A DNA stretch of 64,000 nt, from positions 1 through 64,000 of the forward strand of contig NZ_FOLB01000014.1 of assembly GCF_900112345.1 (NCBI RefSeq). The letters are read 5' to 3'. Origin of the DNA: Nocardioides terrae (GTDB taxonomy: Bacteria > Actinomycetota > Actinomycetes > Propionibacteriales > Nocardioidaceae). Each line of letters begins with the position of its first letter. Position 1 is the stretch's first letter. The translations under genes were made by a program, and so were the position numbers. This document shows, one piece after another, positions 50,237 to 59,055 of this stretch. Below the pieces are notes generated by a model. It was not told the DNA's origin. It did not search any database and was given only the letters and a program-made list of their open reading frames with translations.

Positions 50237-51729
50237 TGGTTCAACACCGCTTCCATGACCTTCTTGGCGATCGGGCCGCCCCACTTGCCGCCCGCGATGT
50301 CGTCACGCGGGATGTCGGCGCTCTCGATCATCACGGCGACGGCCACCTTGGCGTTGTCGGCGGGCGCGAAGGAGACGAACCACGCGTAGGGCGGCACGTC
50401 CTCCTGGCCGCTCTGCGCGGTGCCGGTCTTGCCGGCCACCTGGATGCCGGTGATCGCGGCCGGCGAGGCTGTGCCGTCGTTGACCGTCGCGACGAGCAGC
50501 TTGGTGACCTCCCGCGCGGTCGCGGGGGTCACGGCCTCGGACAGCTTCTCCGGCTCGGTCGTCGCCACCGTGTCGGAGTCGGCCGACTGCACCTCGTTCA
50601 CGAGGTACGGCTTCATCACCGTGCCCTGGTTGGCGATCCCGGCGGCGACCATCGCCATCTGCAGGGGCGTCGCCCGGACCTCGAACTGGCCGATGCCGCT
50701 CTGCCCGGTCTGCGGGGGGTTCATGTCCTTCGGGAAGGTCGAGGTGGCGAGGGAGGTCTTGCCGTTGGTGCCCTGGAGGTCGTCGAACCAGGACGAGTTG
50801 AAGCCGAACGCCTCGGCCTGCTGCTGCATCGCGTCGGCACCGACCTGCACCGCGAGCTGGGCGAAGACGGTGTTGCAGGAGTTCTCCATCGCCTGGGTGA
50901 ACTTCACGGTCTTGGCGCCGCAGTCGCGGCCCTCGTTGTCGATCAGCCCGGACTCGCCCGACGTCTGCGGGAGCTGGTACGTCGGCCCGCCGGGGACCAT
51001 CGAGGAGGCGTCGTACTTCCCGGAGCTGATGGCGGCCGAGGCGGTCACCAGCTTGAAGGTCGAGCCGGGCGGCAGCGCCATCTGGACCGCGCGGTTGAGC
51101 AGCGGCTTGTCCGGGTCGGCGTTCAGTGCGTCGTAGGCCTTCTGGTTGGCGGCGAAGTCGTGGGTGGCGATCTTGTTGGGGTTGAAGCTCGGGGTGTTCA
51201 CCAGCGCCAGGATCTTGCCCGTGCTCGGCTCGAGCGCGACGACCGAGCCCTTGACGTTGCCCGGCAGCGAGGTGAGCGCGTCGTACGCCGCCTTCTGCGC
51301 CTTGGGGTTGATGGTCAGCTCGACGTCGCCACCCTGCGGGCCCTTGTCGCCGAGCAGGTCGATGAGCCGGTTGACGAAGAGCCGGGAGTCGTCGCCGGAG
51401 AGGACGTCGTTCTGCGACTTCTCCACGCCCGTGATCGCACCGCCGTAGGCGAAGTAGCCGGTGACGCCCGCGTAGAGCTCGGGCTTGGGGTAGCTGCGCT
51501 GGTACTTGTAGAGGTCGTCGGTCTTCACGCTCACCGCGACCGGGTCGCGACCGACCAGGATCGCTCCGCGCTGGCGGGAGAACTCGGCGTCGACGACGCG
51601 GCGGTTGCGGGCGTCGTCGTTGTAGCGCCCCGCGGCGTAGTACTGCAGGTAGGTCGCGTTGATCAGCAGCGCGGCGAACAGCGCCATCAGGAAGATCGCG
51701 ATCGTGCGGATCGGCTTGTTCATCGTCAT
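50233..51729 (-). CDS. pbpA: Class B penicillin-binding protein (PbpA, RodA partner)
   Basis: 498 aa transpeptidase. Short cytoplasmic tail, one membrane helix (about 6-28, IAIFLMALFAALLINATYL), a pedestal domain with FSRQRGAIL, and the transpeptidase motifs SxxK (PPGSTFKL), SxN (ENSCNTVF) and KTG (GKTGTAQ). Works with the SEDS glycosyltransferase RodA, whose gene overlaps it (ATGA). A cysteine pair (CGAKT ... SCN) near the active site could form a disulfide, as in some actinobacterial homologues. Confidence 0.96.
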   Translation of the reverse strand: MTMNKPIRTIAIFLMALFAALLINATYLQYYAAGRYNDDARNRRVVDAEFSRQRGAILVGRDPVAVSVKTDDLYKYQRSYPKPELYAGVTGYFAYGGAITGVEKSQNDVLSGDDSRLFVNRLIDLLGDKGPQGGDVELTINPKAQKAAYDALTSLPGNVKGSVVALEPSTGKILALVNTPSFNPNKIATHDFAANQKAYDALNADPDKPLLNRAVQMALPPGSTFKLVTASAAISSGKYDASSMVPGGPTYQLPQTSGESGLIDNEGRDCGAKTVKFTQAMENSCNTVFAQLAVQVGADAMQQQAEAFGFNSSWFDDLQGTNGKTSLATSTFPKDMNPPQTGQSGIGQFEVRATPLQMAMVAAGIANQGTVMKPYLVNEVQSADSDTVATTEPEKLSEAVTPATAREVTKLLVATVNDGTASPAAITGIQVAGKTGTAQSGQEDVPPYAWFVSFAPADNAKVAVAVMIESADIPRDDIAGGKWGGPIAKKVMEAVLNQ

Positions 51730-53144
51730 GGGAGCCTCATCACCTGGGTGTTGAGGCTGTCCTGGTCGTCGGGCACCGACAGGTCGGGCAGCGGGCGGCG
51801 GGCGTGGTCGGAGATGCGCAGCAGGAGCGCGACTATCACCCAGTTGGCCACCAGGCTGGAGCCGCCGTAGGACAGGAACGGTGTGGTGAGGCCGGTGAGC
51901 GGGATCAGCCGGGTGACGCCGCCGATGACGGTGAAGACCTGGAGGGCCAGGCTGACTGCCAGACCCATCGCCATGAGCTTGCCGAAGCTGTCGCGTGAGA
52001 TCAGGGCGATGCGCAGGCCGCGCTCGACGATGAGGCCGTAGCAGAGGATCACCGCCATCACGGCGGTCAGGCCGAGCTCCTCGCCGATCGCGGCCATGAT
52101 GAAGTCCGACTCGGCGTAGGGCACGCGGGTGGGCCGGCCCTCGCCGAAGCCGCGGCCGATCAGCCCGCCCCAGCTCATCCCGAACAGCCCTTCGACCAGC
52201 TGGAAGCTGCCGGGCGTCCGGTCGTAGTAGGCCATCGGGTCGAGCCAGATGTCGAAGCGGTTGCGCACGTGGGTGAGGAAGCCGACGGACCCGGACAGGA
52301 CGTACGTCGCCATCACGCCGGCCACGAAGAGGAACCCGCCGACCACGAGCCAGCCGGCGCGCTCGGTGCTGACGTAGAGCATCACCAGGAAGAGGCCGAA
52401 GAAGAGCAGGCCGGAGCCGAGGTCGCGCTGGGCGACGAGCACCAGCAGGCTGACCAGCCACATCGCCAGGATGGGGCCGAGATCGCGGCCGCGCGGAAGG
52501 TCGACCCCGGCGACCCGGCGGCCGGCCAGGGCGAGCGCGTCGCGGTGCAGCACGAGGTAGCCGGCGAAGCTGATCACCAGGAGCACCTTGGCGACCTCAC
52601 CGGGCTGGAAGCTCAGGCCGCCGGCGCGGATCCAGATCCGGGCTCCGTTGACCTCGTGCCCGATGCCGGGTGCGAGCGGCAGCAGCAGGAGCACGACGGC
52701 GGCGAGCCCTGCCGTGTAGGTGAACCGCTGCAGGGCGCGGTGGTCGGAGAGGAAGACGAGCGTCGCCACGAAGAGGCCGACGCCGACGGTCATCCAGAAC
52801 AGCTGCTTGGAGGCGAAGCTGGTGTCGCCCCGGGTCAGGTCGAGCCGGTGGATGACCGCCAGGCCCAAGCCGTTGAGCGCGGCCACGACGGGGAGCAGCA
52901 CCGGGTCGGCGTACGGCGCGACGATGCGGATGGTGATGTGGGCGGCGATGATCAGGCCGGCCAGCCAGCCGCCGTAGCCGAGGATGTCGGGCGGGACGTG
53001 CCCGTCGACGCCGAGCCCGACCGCGGCGTAGGCGCCGATGCCGACGGCGAGCGCGAGGACGACCAGGACCAGCTCCGCGCCACGGCGGCTGCGGAAGACG
53101 GTGACCTGCTGGACGGCCCGGACCGGTGAGATCGCCGACATCAC
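51726..53144 (-). CDS. rodA: SEDS-family peptidoglycan polymerase RodA/FtsW
   Basis: 472 aa with about 12 membrane helices. SEDS features: GARIWIRAGGLSFQPGEVAK, VLVAQRDLGSGLLF, and the loop FGEGRPTRVPYAESDFIMAAIGEE-type block read as AESDF and GEELG, then LTTPFLSYGGSSL. The catalytic aspartate region is conserved. Polymerises lipid II for elongation with PbpA. ATG start overlapping the pstP stop. Confidence 0.96.
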   Translation of the reverse strand: MMSAISPVRAVQQVTVFRSRRGAELVLVVLALAVGIGAYAAVGLGVDGHVPPDILGYGGWLAGLIIAAHITIRIVAPYADPVLLPVVAALNGLGLAVIHRLDLTRGDTSFASKQLFWMTVGVGLFVATLVFLSDHRALQRFTYTAGLAAVVLLLLPLAPGIGHEVNGARIWIRAGGLSFQPGEVAKVLLVISFAGYLVLHRDALALAGRRVAGVDLPRGRDLGPILAMWLVSLLVLVAQRDLGSGLLFFGLFLVMLYVSTERAGWLVVGGFLFVAGVMATYVLSGSVGFLTHVRNRFDIWLDPMAYYDRTPGSFQLVEGLFGMSWGGLIGRGFGEGRPTRVPYAESDFIMAAIGEELGLTAVMAVILCYGLIVERGLRIALISRDSFGKLMAMGLAVSLALQVFTVIGGVTRLIPLTGLTTPFLSYGGSSLVANWVIVALLLRISDHARRPLPDLSVPDDQDSLNTQVMRLP

Positions 53145-54460
53145 TCGGCTCCCGCGACCGTGCCGACTCGTGAGGCCAGGCTGGCGATGTAGTGCTTGGC
53201 GTCGTCCAGGCTCGACTGCGTCACGCCCTGCTTGACCTGTCGGGCGTCGTAGGTGGCGAGCGTGTCGACCGAGAGGTCGGTCTTCACGTAGGGCTTGGAC
53301 AGGTCGATGCCGACGAACGAGGTGTTGAGGCCCCGGAAGATCGTCACGTCGTCACCGTGGACGCCGACGAAGTACTGCCGCTGCGCCCACGACCAGGCGC
53401 CGGCTGCGGCGACCCAGACCACGCCGACGAGGACAGCGAGGGCGAGCACCCGGCGCAGCCACAGGAAGCGGCTCGGGGCACGCGGCGCGTAGCGCAGCGC
53501 CTCGGGGTCGAGCGGGTCGTCCGGGATGGCGCCGTCGGGGAGCCCGTCCAGGCCGTCGCTGTCACCGGGCACCGGCTCGAGCTCGCCGGTGTCGCCGCTG
53601 CGGTGGCCCTTGAAGAGGCGGCGGCGGCGCAGCTCGGCGGCCGCACCGACCAGCTGCGGCTCGGCGTGCGTCTCGTCCCCGTCGTTCCCCTCGTCGTTCC
53701 CGTCGTCGGCCTCGCCGGCCTCCACCACGTCGGCGACGATGCAGGTGACGTTGTCGCTGCTGCCCGCCTCGAGCGAGGCGCGGACCAGCTCGACGGCGGC
53801 GTAGTCGGCGCTGCCTCCGGTGAGGACGTCGGCGATGCGGCCGTCGTCCAGCACGCCGCACACGCCGTCGCTGCACAGCATCAGCCGGTCGCCGGCCTGC
53901 AGCGGCACGATGAAGAGGTCGGGCTCGGTCTCCCGCTGGCCGTCAATCGCCTTGAGGATGAGGTTGCGGTGGGGGTGGTAGCGCGCCTCGGTCTCGGTGA
54001 TCCGGCCGTCGTCGATGAGGGTCTGCACGAAGGTGTGGTCATGGGTCAGCTGAGTGAGGCCCTGCTGGCGGAAGAGGTAGGCCCGGCTGTCGCCGACGTG
54101 CCCGATCGCCAGCTGGGTCCCGTCGAAGAGCGCGACGGTCGCGGTCGTGCTCGTGCTGCTCAGGCTCGGGTCGTGGTCGACCAGCTCGGCGATCCGGTCG
54201 TGGGCCCGGTGCAGCGCCCCGGCGACCTGGCCGATCATCTCCTCGGTGGTGTGCTCCGGCTGCGGCGCGACGTCGAGGTTGCGCAGCTGCTGGACGGCGG
54301 TGCTGGAGGCGAGGTCGCCGCGGGCCGCGCCGCCGACACCGTCGCACACGGTGAGCAGCCACGGGCCGGCGTACCCGCTGTCCTGGTTGTCCTTCCGCAC
54401 CCGGCCGACATCGGAGATCGCGGCGAAGCGCAGCTGGAGGGCTCGATCGTCCTGGCTCAC
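53141..54460 (-). CDS. pstP: PP2C-type Ser/Thr phosphatase PstP
   Basis: 439 aa. PPM domain (about 8-240): SDVGRVRKDNQDS, CDGVGGAARGD, GHVGDSRAYL, SDGVCGVL and SSDNVTCIV carry the metal-binding aspartates. A linker, one membrane helix (about 320-340, VLALAVLVGVVWVAAAGAW) and an extracellular domain of about 95 aa follow. It opposes PknA/PknB. GTG start in a GTGA overlap with fhaB. Confidence 0.96.
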   Translation of the reverse strand: MSQDDRALQLRFAAISDVGRVRKDNQDSGYAGPWLLTVCDGVGGAARGDLASSTAVQQLRNLDVAPQPEHTTEEMIGQVAGALHRAHDRIAELVDHDPSLSSTSTTATVALFDGTQLAIGHVGDSRAYLFRQQGLTQLTHDHTFVQTLIDDGRITETEARYHPHRNLILKAIDGQRETEPDLFIVPLQAGDRLMLCSDGVCGVLDDGRIADVLTGGSADYAAVELVRASLEAGSSDNVTCIVADVVEAGEADDGNDEGNDGDETHAEPQLVGAAAELRRRRLFKGHRSGDTGELEPVPGDSDGLDGLPDGAIPDDPLDPEALRYAPRAPSRFLWLRRVLALAVLVGVVWVAAAGAWSWAQRQYFVGVHGDDVTIFRGLNTSFVGIDLSKPYVKTDLSVDTLATYDARQVKQGVTQSSLDDAKHYIASLASRVGTVAGAE

Positions 54461-54933
54461 TTGCGCAGCTCCAGGATCGTCTTGCCGATGCGCACCTGCG
54501 TGCCGAGGGTGAGCGTCGTCGGCTGGCTGAGCCGGACGGTGCCGATGTAGGTGCCGTTGGTCGAGCCGAGGTCCTCGACGAACCACTGGTCGCCGCTGGC
54601 GGCGATCCGGGCGTGCCGGGTGGAGACGTAGTCGTCGTCGAGACGGATGGCGGCATCGGCGCCACGGCCGATGAGGATCGGCGCGTCGACCAGGTCGGCG
54701 CGCTCGCCCGCGTTGCTGCCCTCGACGACGAGGACGTGGGTGGGGATGCCCTTCCGGCTGCGCGGCTTCGGCTGCTTGCGCTGCTTGCCGTTGCCGCCGA
54801 CGGCGGCGCGCGCGGGCTCGGGGACGCGGGAGCCGAAGACGTCGGAGCGGATCACCGACACCGCGCTGAGCACGAAGATCCACAGGATCGCCAGGTAGGC
54901 GATCCGGATCAGGAAGAGGGTCAACTCGGACAT
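54457..54933 (-). CDS. fhaB: FHA-domain protein FhaB (FipA-like partner)
   Basis: 158 aa. An N-terminal membrane helix (LTLFLIRIAYLAILWIFVL), a basic linker, and one FHA domain (about 75-155: ILIGRGADAAIRLDDDYVS, RHARI, DLGSTNGTYIG) which reads phosphothreonine. In mycobacteria it carries signals between kinases and FtsZ-ring proteins. ATG start sharing one base with the fhaA stop. Confidence 0.94.
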   Translation of the reverse strand: MSELTLFLIRIAYLAILWIFVLSAVSVIRSDVFGSRVPEPARAAVGGNGKQRKQPKPRSRKGIPTHVLVVEGSNAGERADLVDAPILIGRGADAAIRLDDDYVSTRHARIAASGDQWFVEDLGSTNGTYIGTVRLSQPTTLTLGTQVRIGKTILELRK

Positions 54934-55634
54934 CAGGCCGGCTCCTCCACCAGACGCACGGTCATCGTCGTGTTGCCGATCCGCACCTCGGTGCCGTCCT
55001 CGGCCCGGGCGCGCTGCACCTTCTGCCCGTCGACCAGCATGCCGTTGGTCGAGCCGAGGTCGAGCACCTCGATCTGCGGGATCGGGCCGTGCTGGACGCG
55101 GAACTCGATGTGCCGGCGGCTCACCCCGGGGTCGTTGATGCGCAGGTCGGCCTCCGTGCCGCGCCCGACGACCAGGTCGCGGTCGAGCGGGTGACGGGTG
55201 CCGTTGACCTCGAGGTACGCCGCCGCGCGGGTCATCCGGGTGTCGCTGGCGTCGCCGCTGACCTGGGCCTTGGCGCCGCTCCGGATCCGGAACCGCCCGG
55301 TGGTCAGGTCGCCGGCGAGCTCGAAGTCGAGGGAGATCGGCCCCGGGAAGACGTAGCCCTGCTCGTCGGCATAGTCGTGCAGCTGGTTGGTGAGGTCGTC
55401 GACCAGTGCGGTGTCGAACGGCTGGAGCCGGTCGAGGTCGGGCTGGCTCAGCTCGACGTGGAAGTCGTTGGGCACCAGCCGTCGCTGCCGGGAGAGGACC
55501 TGGGCGTTGTTGTCGCACTCGCGCTGGAGGGCGGCGGCGATCTCCACCGGCTGCACCGCGCTACGGAACGCCCGGGCGAACGCGCCGGAGATCATCGACT
55601 CCAGGCGCTGCTCGAACCGCTGCAGCCCGCCCAT
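54933..55634 (-). CDS. fhaA: FHA-domain protein FhaA (DUF3662)
   Basis: 233 aa. N-terminal DUF3662 domain (about 1-110: FEQRLESMISGAFARAFRS, VEIAAALQRECDNNAQ) and a C-terminal FHA domain (about 150-230: VVGRGTEADLRINDPGVSR, RRHIEF, DLGSTNGML). The linker between is much shorter than in mycobacterial FhaA (about 530 aa). In mycobacteria FhaA binds the phosphorylated MurJ-linked pseudokinase; that partner is present in this window as a separate gene. First gene of the fhaA-fhaB-pstP-rodA-pbpA-pknA-pknB operon. Confidence 0.95.
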   Translation of the reverse strand: MGGLQRFEQRLESMISGAFARAFRSAVQPVEIAAALQRECDNNAQVLSRQRRLVPNDFHVELSQPDLDRLQPFDTALVDDLTNQLHDYADEQGYVFPGPISLDFELAGDLTTGRFRIRSGAKAQVSGDASDTRMTRAAAYLEVNGTRHPLDRDLVVGRGTEADLRINDPGVSRRHIEFRVQHGPIPQIEVLDLGSTNGMLVDGQKVQRARAEDGTEVRIGNTTMTVRLVEEPA

Positions 55635-55747
55635 CGGTGCCTCCTCGTCCTCGCTCGCCCTACATGCATCAATGCCCGCAGGATCACCGGCGGGCTCGTC
55701 GATCGTATCGGGGCCGTTCAGGGGTGGCTCGGACCCGCGCCGCCGGT

Positions 55748-55777
55748 TTGGGCGCGGGGCGGTCCCTGGGATAACGT
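55748..55777 (+). promoter_or_regulatory. Possible promoter of tRNA-Leu
   Basis: TTGGGC, 18-nt spacer, TAACGT, ending 15 nt before the mature tRNA. Confidence 0.4.
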
Positions 55778-55791
55778 TCGGACTGCTTCAA

Positions 55792-55875
55792 GCGCGCGTG
55801 GCGGAATAGGCAGACGCGCACGGTTCAGGTCCGTGTGCCCGAAAGGGCGTGGGAGTTCAACTCTCCCCGCGCGCA
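55792..55875 (+). tRNA. tRNA-Leu (CAG)
   Basis: 84 nt with a long variable arm: acceptor GCGCGCG/CGCGCGC, anticodon stem CACGG/CCGTG around TTCAGGT (anticodon CAG at 55826-55828), variable arm TGCCCGAAAGGGCG, T-arm GGGAGTTCAACTCTCCC. Confidence 0.98.
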
Positions 55876-55888
55876 CAGCCAGCACAGA

Positions 55889-55917
55889 CGAGGCCCCCAG
55901 GACTCCCGGGGGCCTCG
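55889..55917 (+). terminator. Terminator after tRNA-Leu
   Basis: CGAGGCCCCC and GGGGGCCTCG form a 10-bp stem with a 9-nt loop. A 13-bp direct repeat, GCTGCATCTCCGG, follows twice. Confidence 0.8.
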
Positions 55918-55956
55918 CTGCATCTCCGGACCCGTTCCCGCTGCATCTCCGGTGCC

Positions 55957-56478
55957 TCACCCGGTGACCATCACCTGTGCCGAGGTCTCCTTGAGCTTGG
56001 CGTTGGCCCAGCGCATCTGCCGCAGCGTCTCCGGGTGGCAGCGCTGCGCGACGTCGAGCAGGTCGGTGTCCTTGAGCGCCTGTGCGGTCTGGGCGAGGAT
56101 CTCCCAGTCGAGCGAGGCGCCTGCGGCGGTGCGGTGGACGTGACGCAGGTCGGCGAGCAGGGGCAGGCCCGGCTCGTGGAACCGTCCGGTGAGCTCGCTG
56201 CCCTTCTGCTTGACGCGGCCCAGCAGCGACGGCTCGTCGTCGGCGTCGGCGTCCAGGTCGAGTCCGTAGGCCTGCCCCACCCGCGCGAGCTCGCTGACGT
56301 GCTGCCTCGACCAGCCGGCGATGTCGCGGGCGACGTGGAAGATCTCGTGGTCGACCTTCTGCTGGTCGGCGAGGTTCAGCAGCGCGATGACGAGGTCGTT
56401 CTCGACCCGGTGCAGCTCCTCGATCGCCATCCCGACCTTGTTGCCCTTCACGCCGCGCAGCGCGCTCACCCAGGTCAT
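55957..56478 (-). CDS. Helical protein, partner of the molybdopterin oxidoreductase
   Basis: 173 aa, unrecognised by name. Almost all helical; the first two helices (EELHRVENDLVIALLNLADQ and KVDHEIFHVARDIAGWSRQH) carry E/H pairs spaced as in four-helix ferritin-like bundles, but a complete di-iron set cannot be confirmed. Its ATG overlaps the oxidoreductase stop (ATGA), so the two are translationally coupled and probably act together. Could be a metal-storage or electron-transfer partner or an assembly factor. Confidence 0.7.
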   Translation of the reverse strand: MTWVSALRGVKGNKVGMAIEELHRVENDLVIALLNLADQQKVDHEIFHVARDIAGWSRQHVSELARVGQAYGLDLDADADDEPSLLGRVKQKGSELTGRFHEPGLPLLADLRHVHRTAAGASLDWEILAQTAQALKDTDLLDVAQRCHPETLRQMRWANAKLKETSAQVMVTG

Positions 56479-58943
56479 GACTCGCCTCCCGTGCCGGAGT
56501 GGTGGAGTTTCTCGTGGACGGTGGCGCCCGGCCCGCCCCGCGTCGGAGGTACGTCGGCTCCGGCCGGTGCCGACGCTGTGTTCGTGGGCGCCGGCGCGGT
56601 CCCACCGTCCGACCCGACGAGCCTCTCCGCGGCGGCGGCCGCCGTCTTGAAGATCGGCTGCTTCGACGCCGGGTCCCAGTCGGTCAGGGTCAGCTCGTTG
56701 GCCGCCCGCCCGGGGCCGTCCGGGGCGGACCCACCGTCGGTGTCCCAGTAGCCGTAGTGGAACGGCAGGAAGAGCACCCCCTCCCGGATCCCGCTGACCC
56801 GGAGCCGGCCGGTGACCTCGCCCCGCGGGGTGGTGACCCGGAGCATGTCGCCCTCCTCCCAGCCGTGCCGGGCGGCGTCGGCGACCGACGCCTCGACCCA
56901 CACCTCGGGCGCCGCCGCCTGCAGCTGGGGAGCACGGGCGGTCTTGGTGCGGGTGTGGAAGTGGAAGAGGGTGCGGCCGGTGATCAGCTGGAAGGGGTAG
57001 TCCTCCGACGGCTCCTCGTGGGGCGGGAGGTACTCCGCCGCGCGGATGATCGCCCGGCCCTCGGGGTTGAGGGCCTTGTACTCCGTCGGCTCGACGGGCG
57101 CGCCGGTCACCATGTCCCGCCCGTAGTCCTCGCAGTAGTCGGGTGCGGCCCAGAAGCGTCCGTCGGCGTAGAGCCGCTCGGTGCCGTCCGGGTGCTCGTC
57201 GTTGCACGGCCACTGGATGCCGCTCCCGCCGCGGAGCCGGTCGTAGGTGAGCCCGGTGTAGTCGCAGGGCCGGCCCCGGCTGCACTCCTTCCACGCCTCG
57301 AACGCCTCCTCGGGCGTCCGCCACTTCACCAGCGGGGCACCGTCCTTGTCGCGGAGGTCGAGGCGGTGGGCGAAGTCGATGAGGATGTCGAGGTCCGGCC
57401 TCGCCTCGCCGGGCGGGTCGACCGCCTTGTCCGACAGGTGCACGGTGCGGTCGGCGTTGGTGAACGTCCCGGTCTTCTCGCCCCAGGTCGCCGCCGGGAG
57501 CACCACGTCGGCGAGCTGGGCGGTCTCGGTGAGGAAGAGGTCCTGCACGACCAGGAAGAGCCGCTCCTGGGACAGCAGGCTGCGGATGCGACACAGCTCG
57601 GGGAGCGAGACCGCCGGGTTGGTGCCGGTCACGTAGAGGAAGCGGATCGAGCCGTCCTCGACGTACCGCATCATCTGCATCAGGGGCGTGGGCGCCGAGT
57701 AGTGCGGGATGTCGGACGGCTCGATGTTCCAGACCTTCGCCAGCTCCTGGACGTGCGCGTCGTTGGACCAGTTGCGGAAGCCGGCCAGGTCGCCGTCCGC
57801 GCCGGCCTCGCGGGTGTTCTCCGCGGTCGGCTGGCCGTTCATCTGGAGGACGCCGCAGCCGGGCTTGCCGAGCATGCCGCGGACGATGTGCACGTTGTTG
57901 ACCTGCACGGCCGCGGCGGTGGCCTGGTGCGACTGGTAGAAGCCCTGCAGGACCGTCGAGGTCAGCCGCTCGGCGGTGCCGAGCAGCCGGGCCGCCTGGC
58001 GCAGGTCGGCCACGGGGACGTCGCAGACCTCCGCGGCGCGCTCGAGGGTGCACGGCTCGACCATCTTCACCAGCTCGTCGAAGCCCACGGCGTGAGCGTC
58101 GACGTAGTCGTGGTCGACCCAGTCGTGCTGGATCATCTCGCGCAGCAGCGCGTTCATCAGCATGACGTTGGTGCCCGGGCGCGGGGCGAGGTGGACGGCG
58201 GCGGCTGCCGCGACGGCGGTGCGGCGCGGGTCGACGCAGACGATCGCCGGCGGCTGCGGGCCGGCGAGCCGGTCCAGCACCCTGCTCCACAGCACGCTCT
58301 GGGTCTCGGCCATGTTGTGGCCGAAGAGCGCGATGACGTCGGCGTGGTCGAGGTCGGCGTACGACCCCGGCTGGCCGTCGCAGCCGAAGGACTCCTTGAG
58401 CGCCGCCCCGGCCGTGGCGGTGCACAGCCGGGTGTTGCCGTCGACGTGATTGGTGCCGATCCCGCCGTGGGCGATGACGCCGAGCGTGTAGTACTCCTCG
58501 AGGAAGAGCTGGCCGGTCGTGTAGAAGCCGACCGAGCTGGGCCCGCGCTCCTCCAGCAGCTCCTTCGCCCGGCCCGCCACCTGCGCCATCGCGGTGTCCC
58601 AATCGGTCTCGACGAGCATCCCGTCCTGCCGGACGAGGGGCCGGGTGAGCCGGTCGGGTGAGTGGTTGGCCTGCCAGCCGAAGAGGTCCTTGGGCCCGAG
58701 CCGGCCACGGTTGACCCGGTCCACCTCACGGCCGCGTACGCCGACGATGCGGCCGTCCTTGACCGCGATGTCCATGGCGTCGCCGTTGGAGTGCAGCAGC
58801 GACGCCGACTGGACCCACCGGTCGACGTCGTCGGTGCTCACCCCCTCGGCGAGGAAGGTGTCGACGCGGGGCGGCCACTGCCCGCCCGCGGCGTAAGGCG
58901 TCCGAGATCCCCAGGGCTCCGCGATGCGGTCGACGTCGGGCAT
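56475..58943 (-). CDS. Molybdopterin-dependent oxidoreductase without Fe-S cysteines
   Basis: 822 aa, DMSO-reductase superfamily. Cofactor-binding pieces are intact: GNTRLCTATAG with Cys174 as likely Mo ligand, VVLPAATWGEKTGTFTN, and the C-terminal RTLFHFHT. The N-terminal [4Fe-4S] motif C-x2-C-x3-C is absent: SASLLHSNGDA has Ser48, His51 and Asp55 at those positions. So the enzyme probably takes electrons by another route. ATG at MPDVDRIAEP; no good ribosome site. Closest to assimilatory nitrate reductase or formate dehydrogenase type enzymes; substrate unknown. Upstream is the divergent aldose epimerase gene; the helical partner follows. Confidence 0.85.
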   Translation of the reverse strand: MPDVDRIAEPWGSRTPYAAGGQWPPRVDTFLAEGVSTDDVDRWVQSASLLHSNGDAMDIAVKDGRIVGVRGREVDRVNRGRLGPKDLFGWQANHSPDRLTRPLVRQDGMLVETDWDTAMAQVAGRAKELLEERGPSSVGFYTTGQLFLEEYYTLGVIAHGGIGTNHVDGNTRLCTATAGAALKESFGCDGQPGSYADLDHADVIALFGHNMAETQSVLWSRVLDRLAGPQPPAIVCVDPRRTAVAAAAAVHLAPRPGTNVMLMNALLREMIQHDWVDHDYVDAHAVGFDELVKMVEPCTLERAAEVCDVPVADLRQAARLLGTAERLTSTVLQGFYQSHQATAAAVQVNNVHIVRGMLGKPGCGVLQMNGQPTAENTREAGADGDLAGFRNWSNDAHVQELAKVWNIEPSDIPHYSAPTPLMQMMRYVEDGSIRFLYVTGTNPAVSLPELCRIRSLLSQERLFLVVQDLFLTETAQLADVVLPAATWGEKTGTFTNADRTVHLSDKAVDPPGEARPDLDILIDFAHRLDLRDKDGAPLVKWRTPEEAFEAWKECSRGRPCDYTGLTYDRLRGGSGIQWPCNDEHPDGTERLYADGRFWAAPDYCEDYGRDMVTGAPVEPTEYKALNPEGRAIIRAAEYLPPHEEPSEDYPFQLITGRTLFHFHTRTKTARAPQLQAAAPEVWVEASVADAARHGWEEGDMLRVTTPRGEVTGRLRVSGIREGVLFLPFHYGYWDTDGGSAPDGPGRAANELTLTDWDPASKQPIFKTAAAAAERLVGSDGGTAPAPTNTASAPAGADVPPTRGGPGATVHEKLHHSGTGGES

Positions 58944-59055
58944 GAGGATGCGGTTCCCGCGCCGGTTCGCAGGGATGCGTGACGATGCGGCCCTGGATCG
59001 GCCGGACCACGGACTGGCGGGTGCTGTGCGGCGGTGCGCCGATAGCGTGCTCCTC

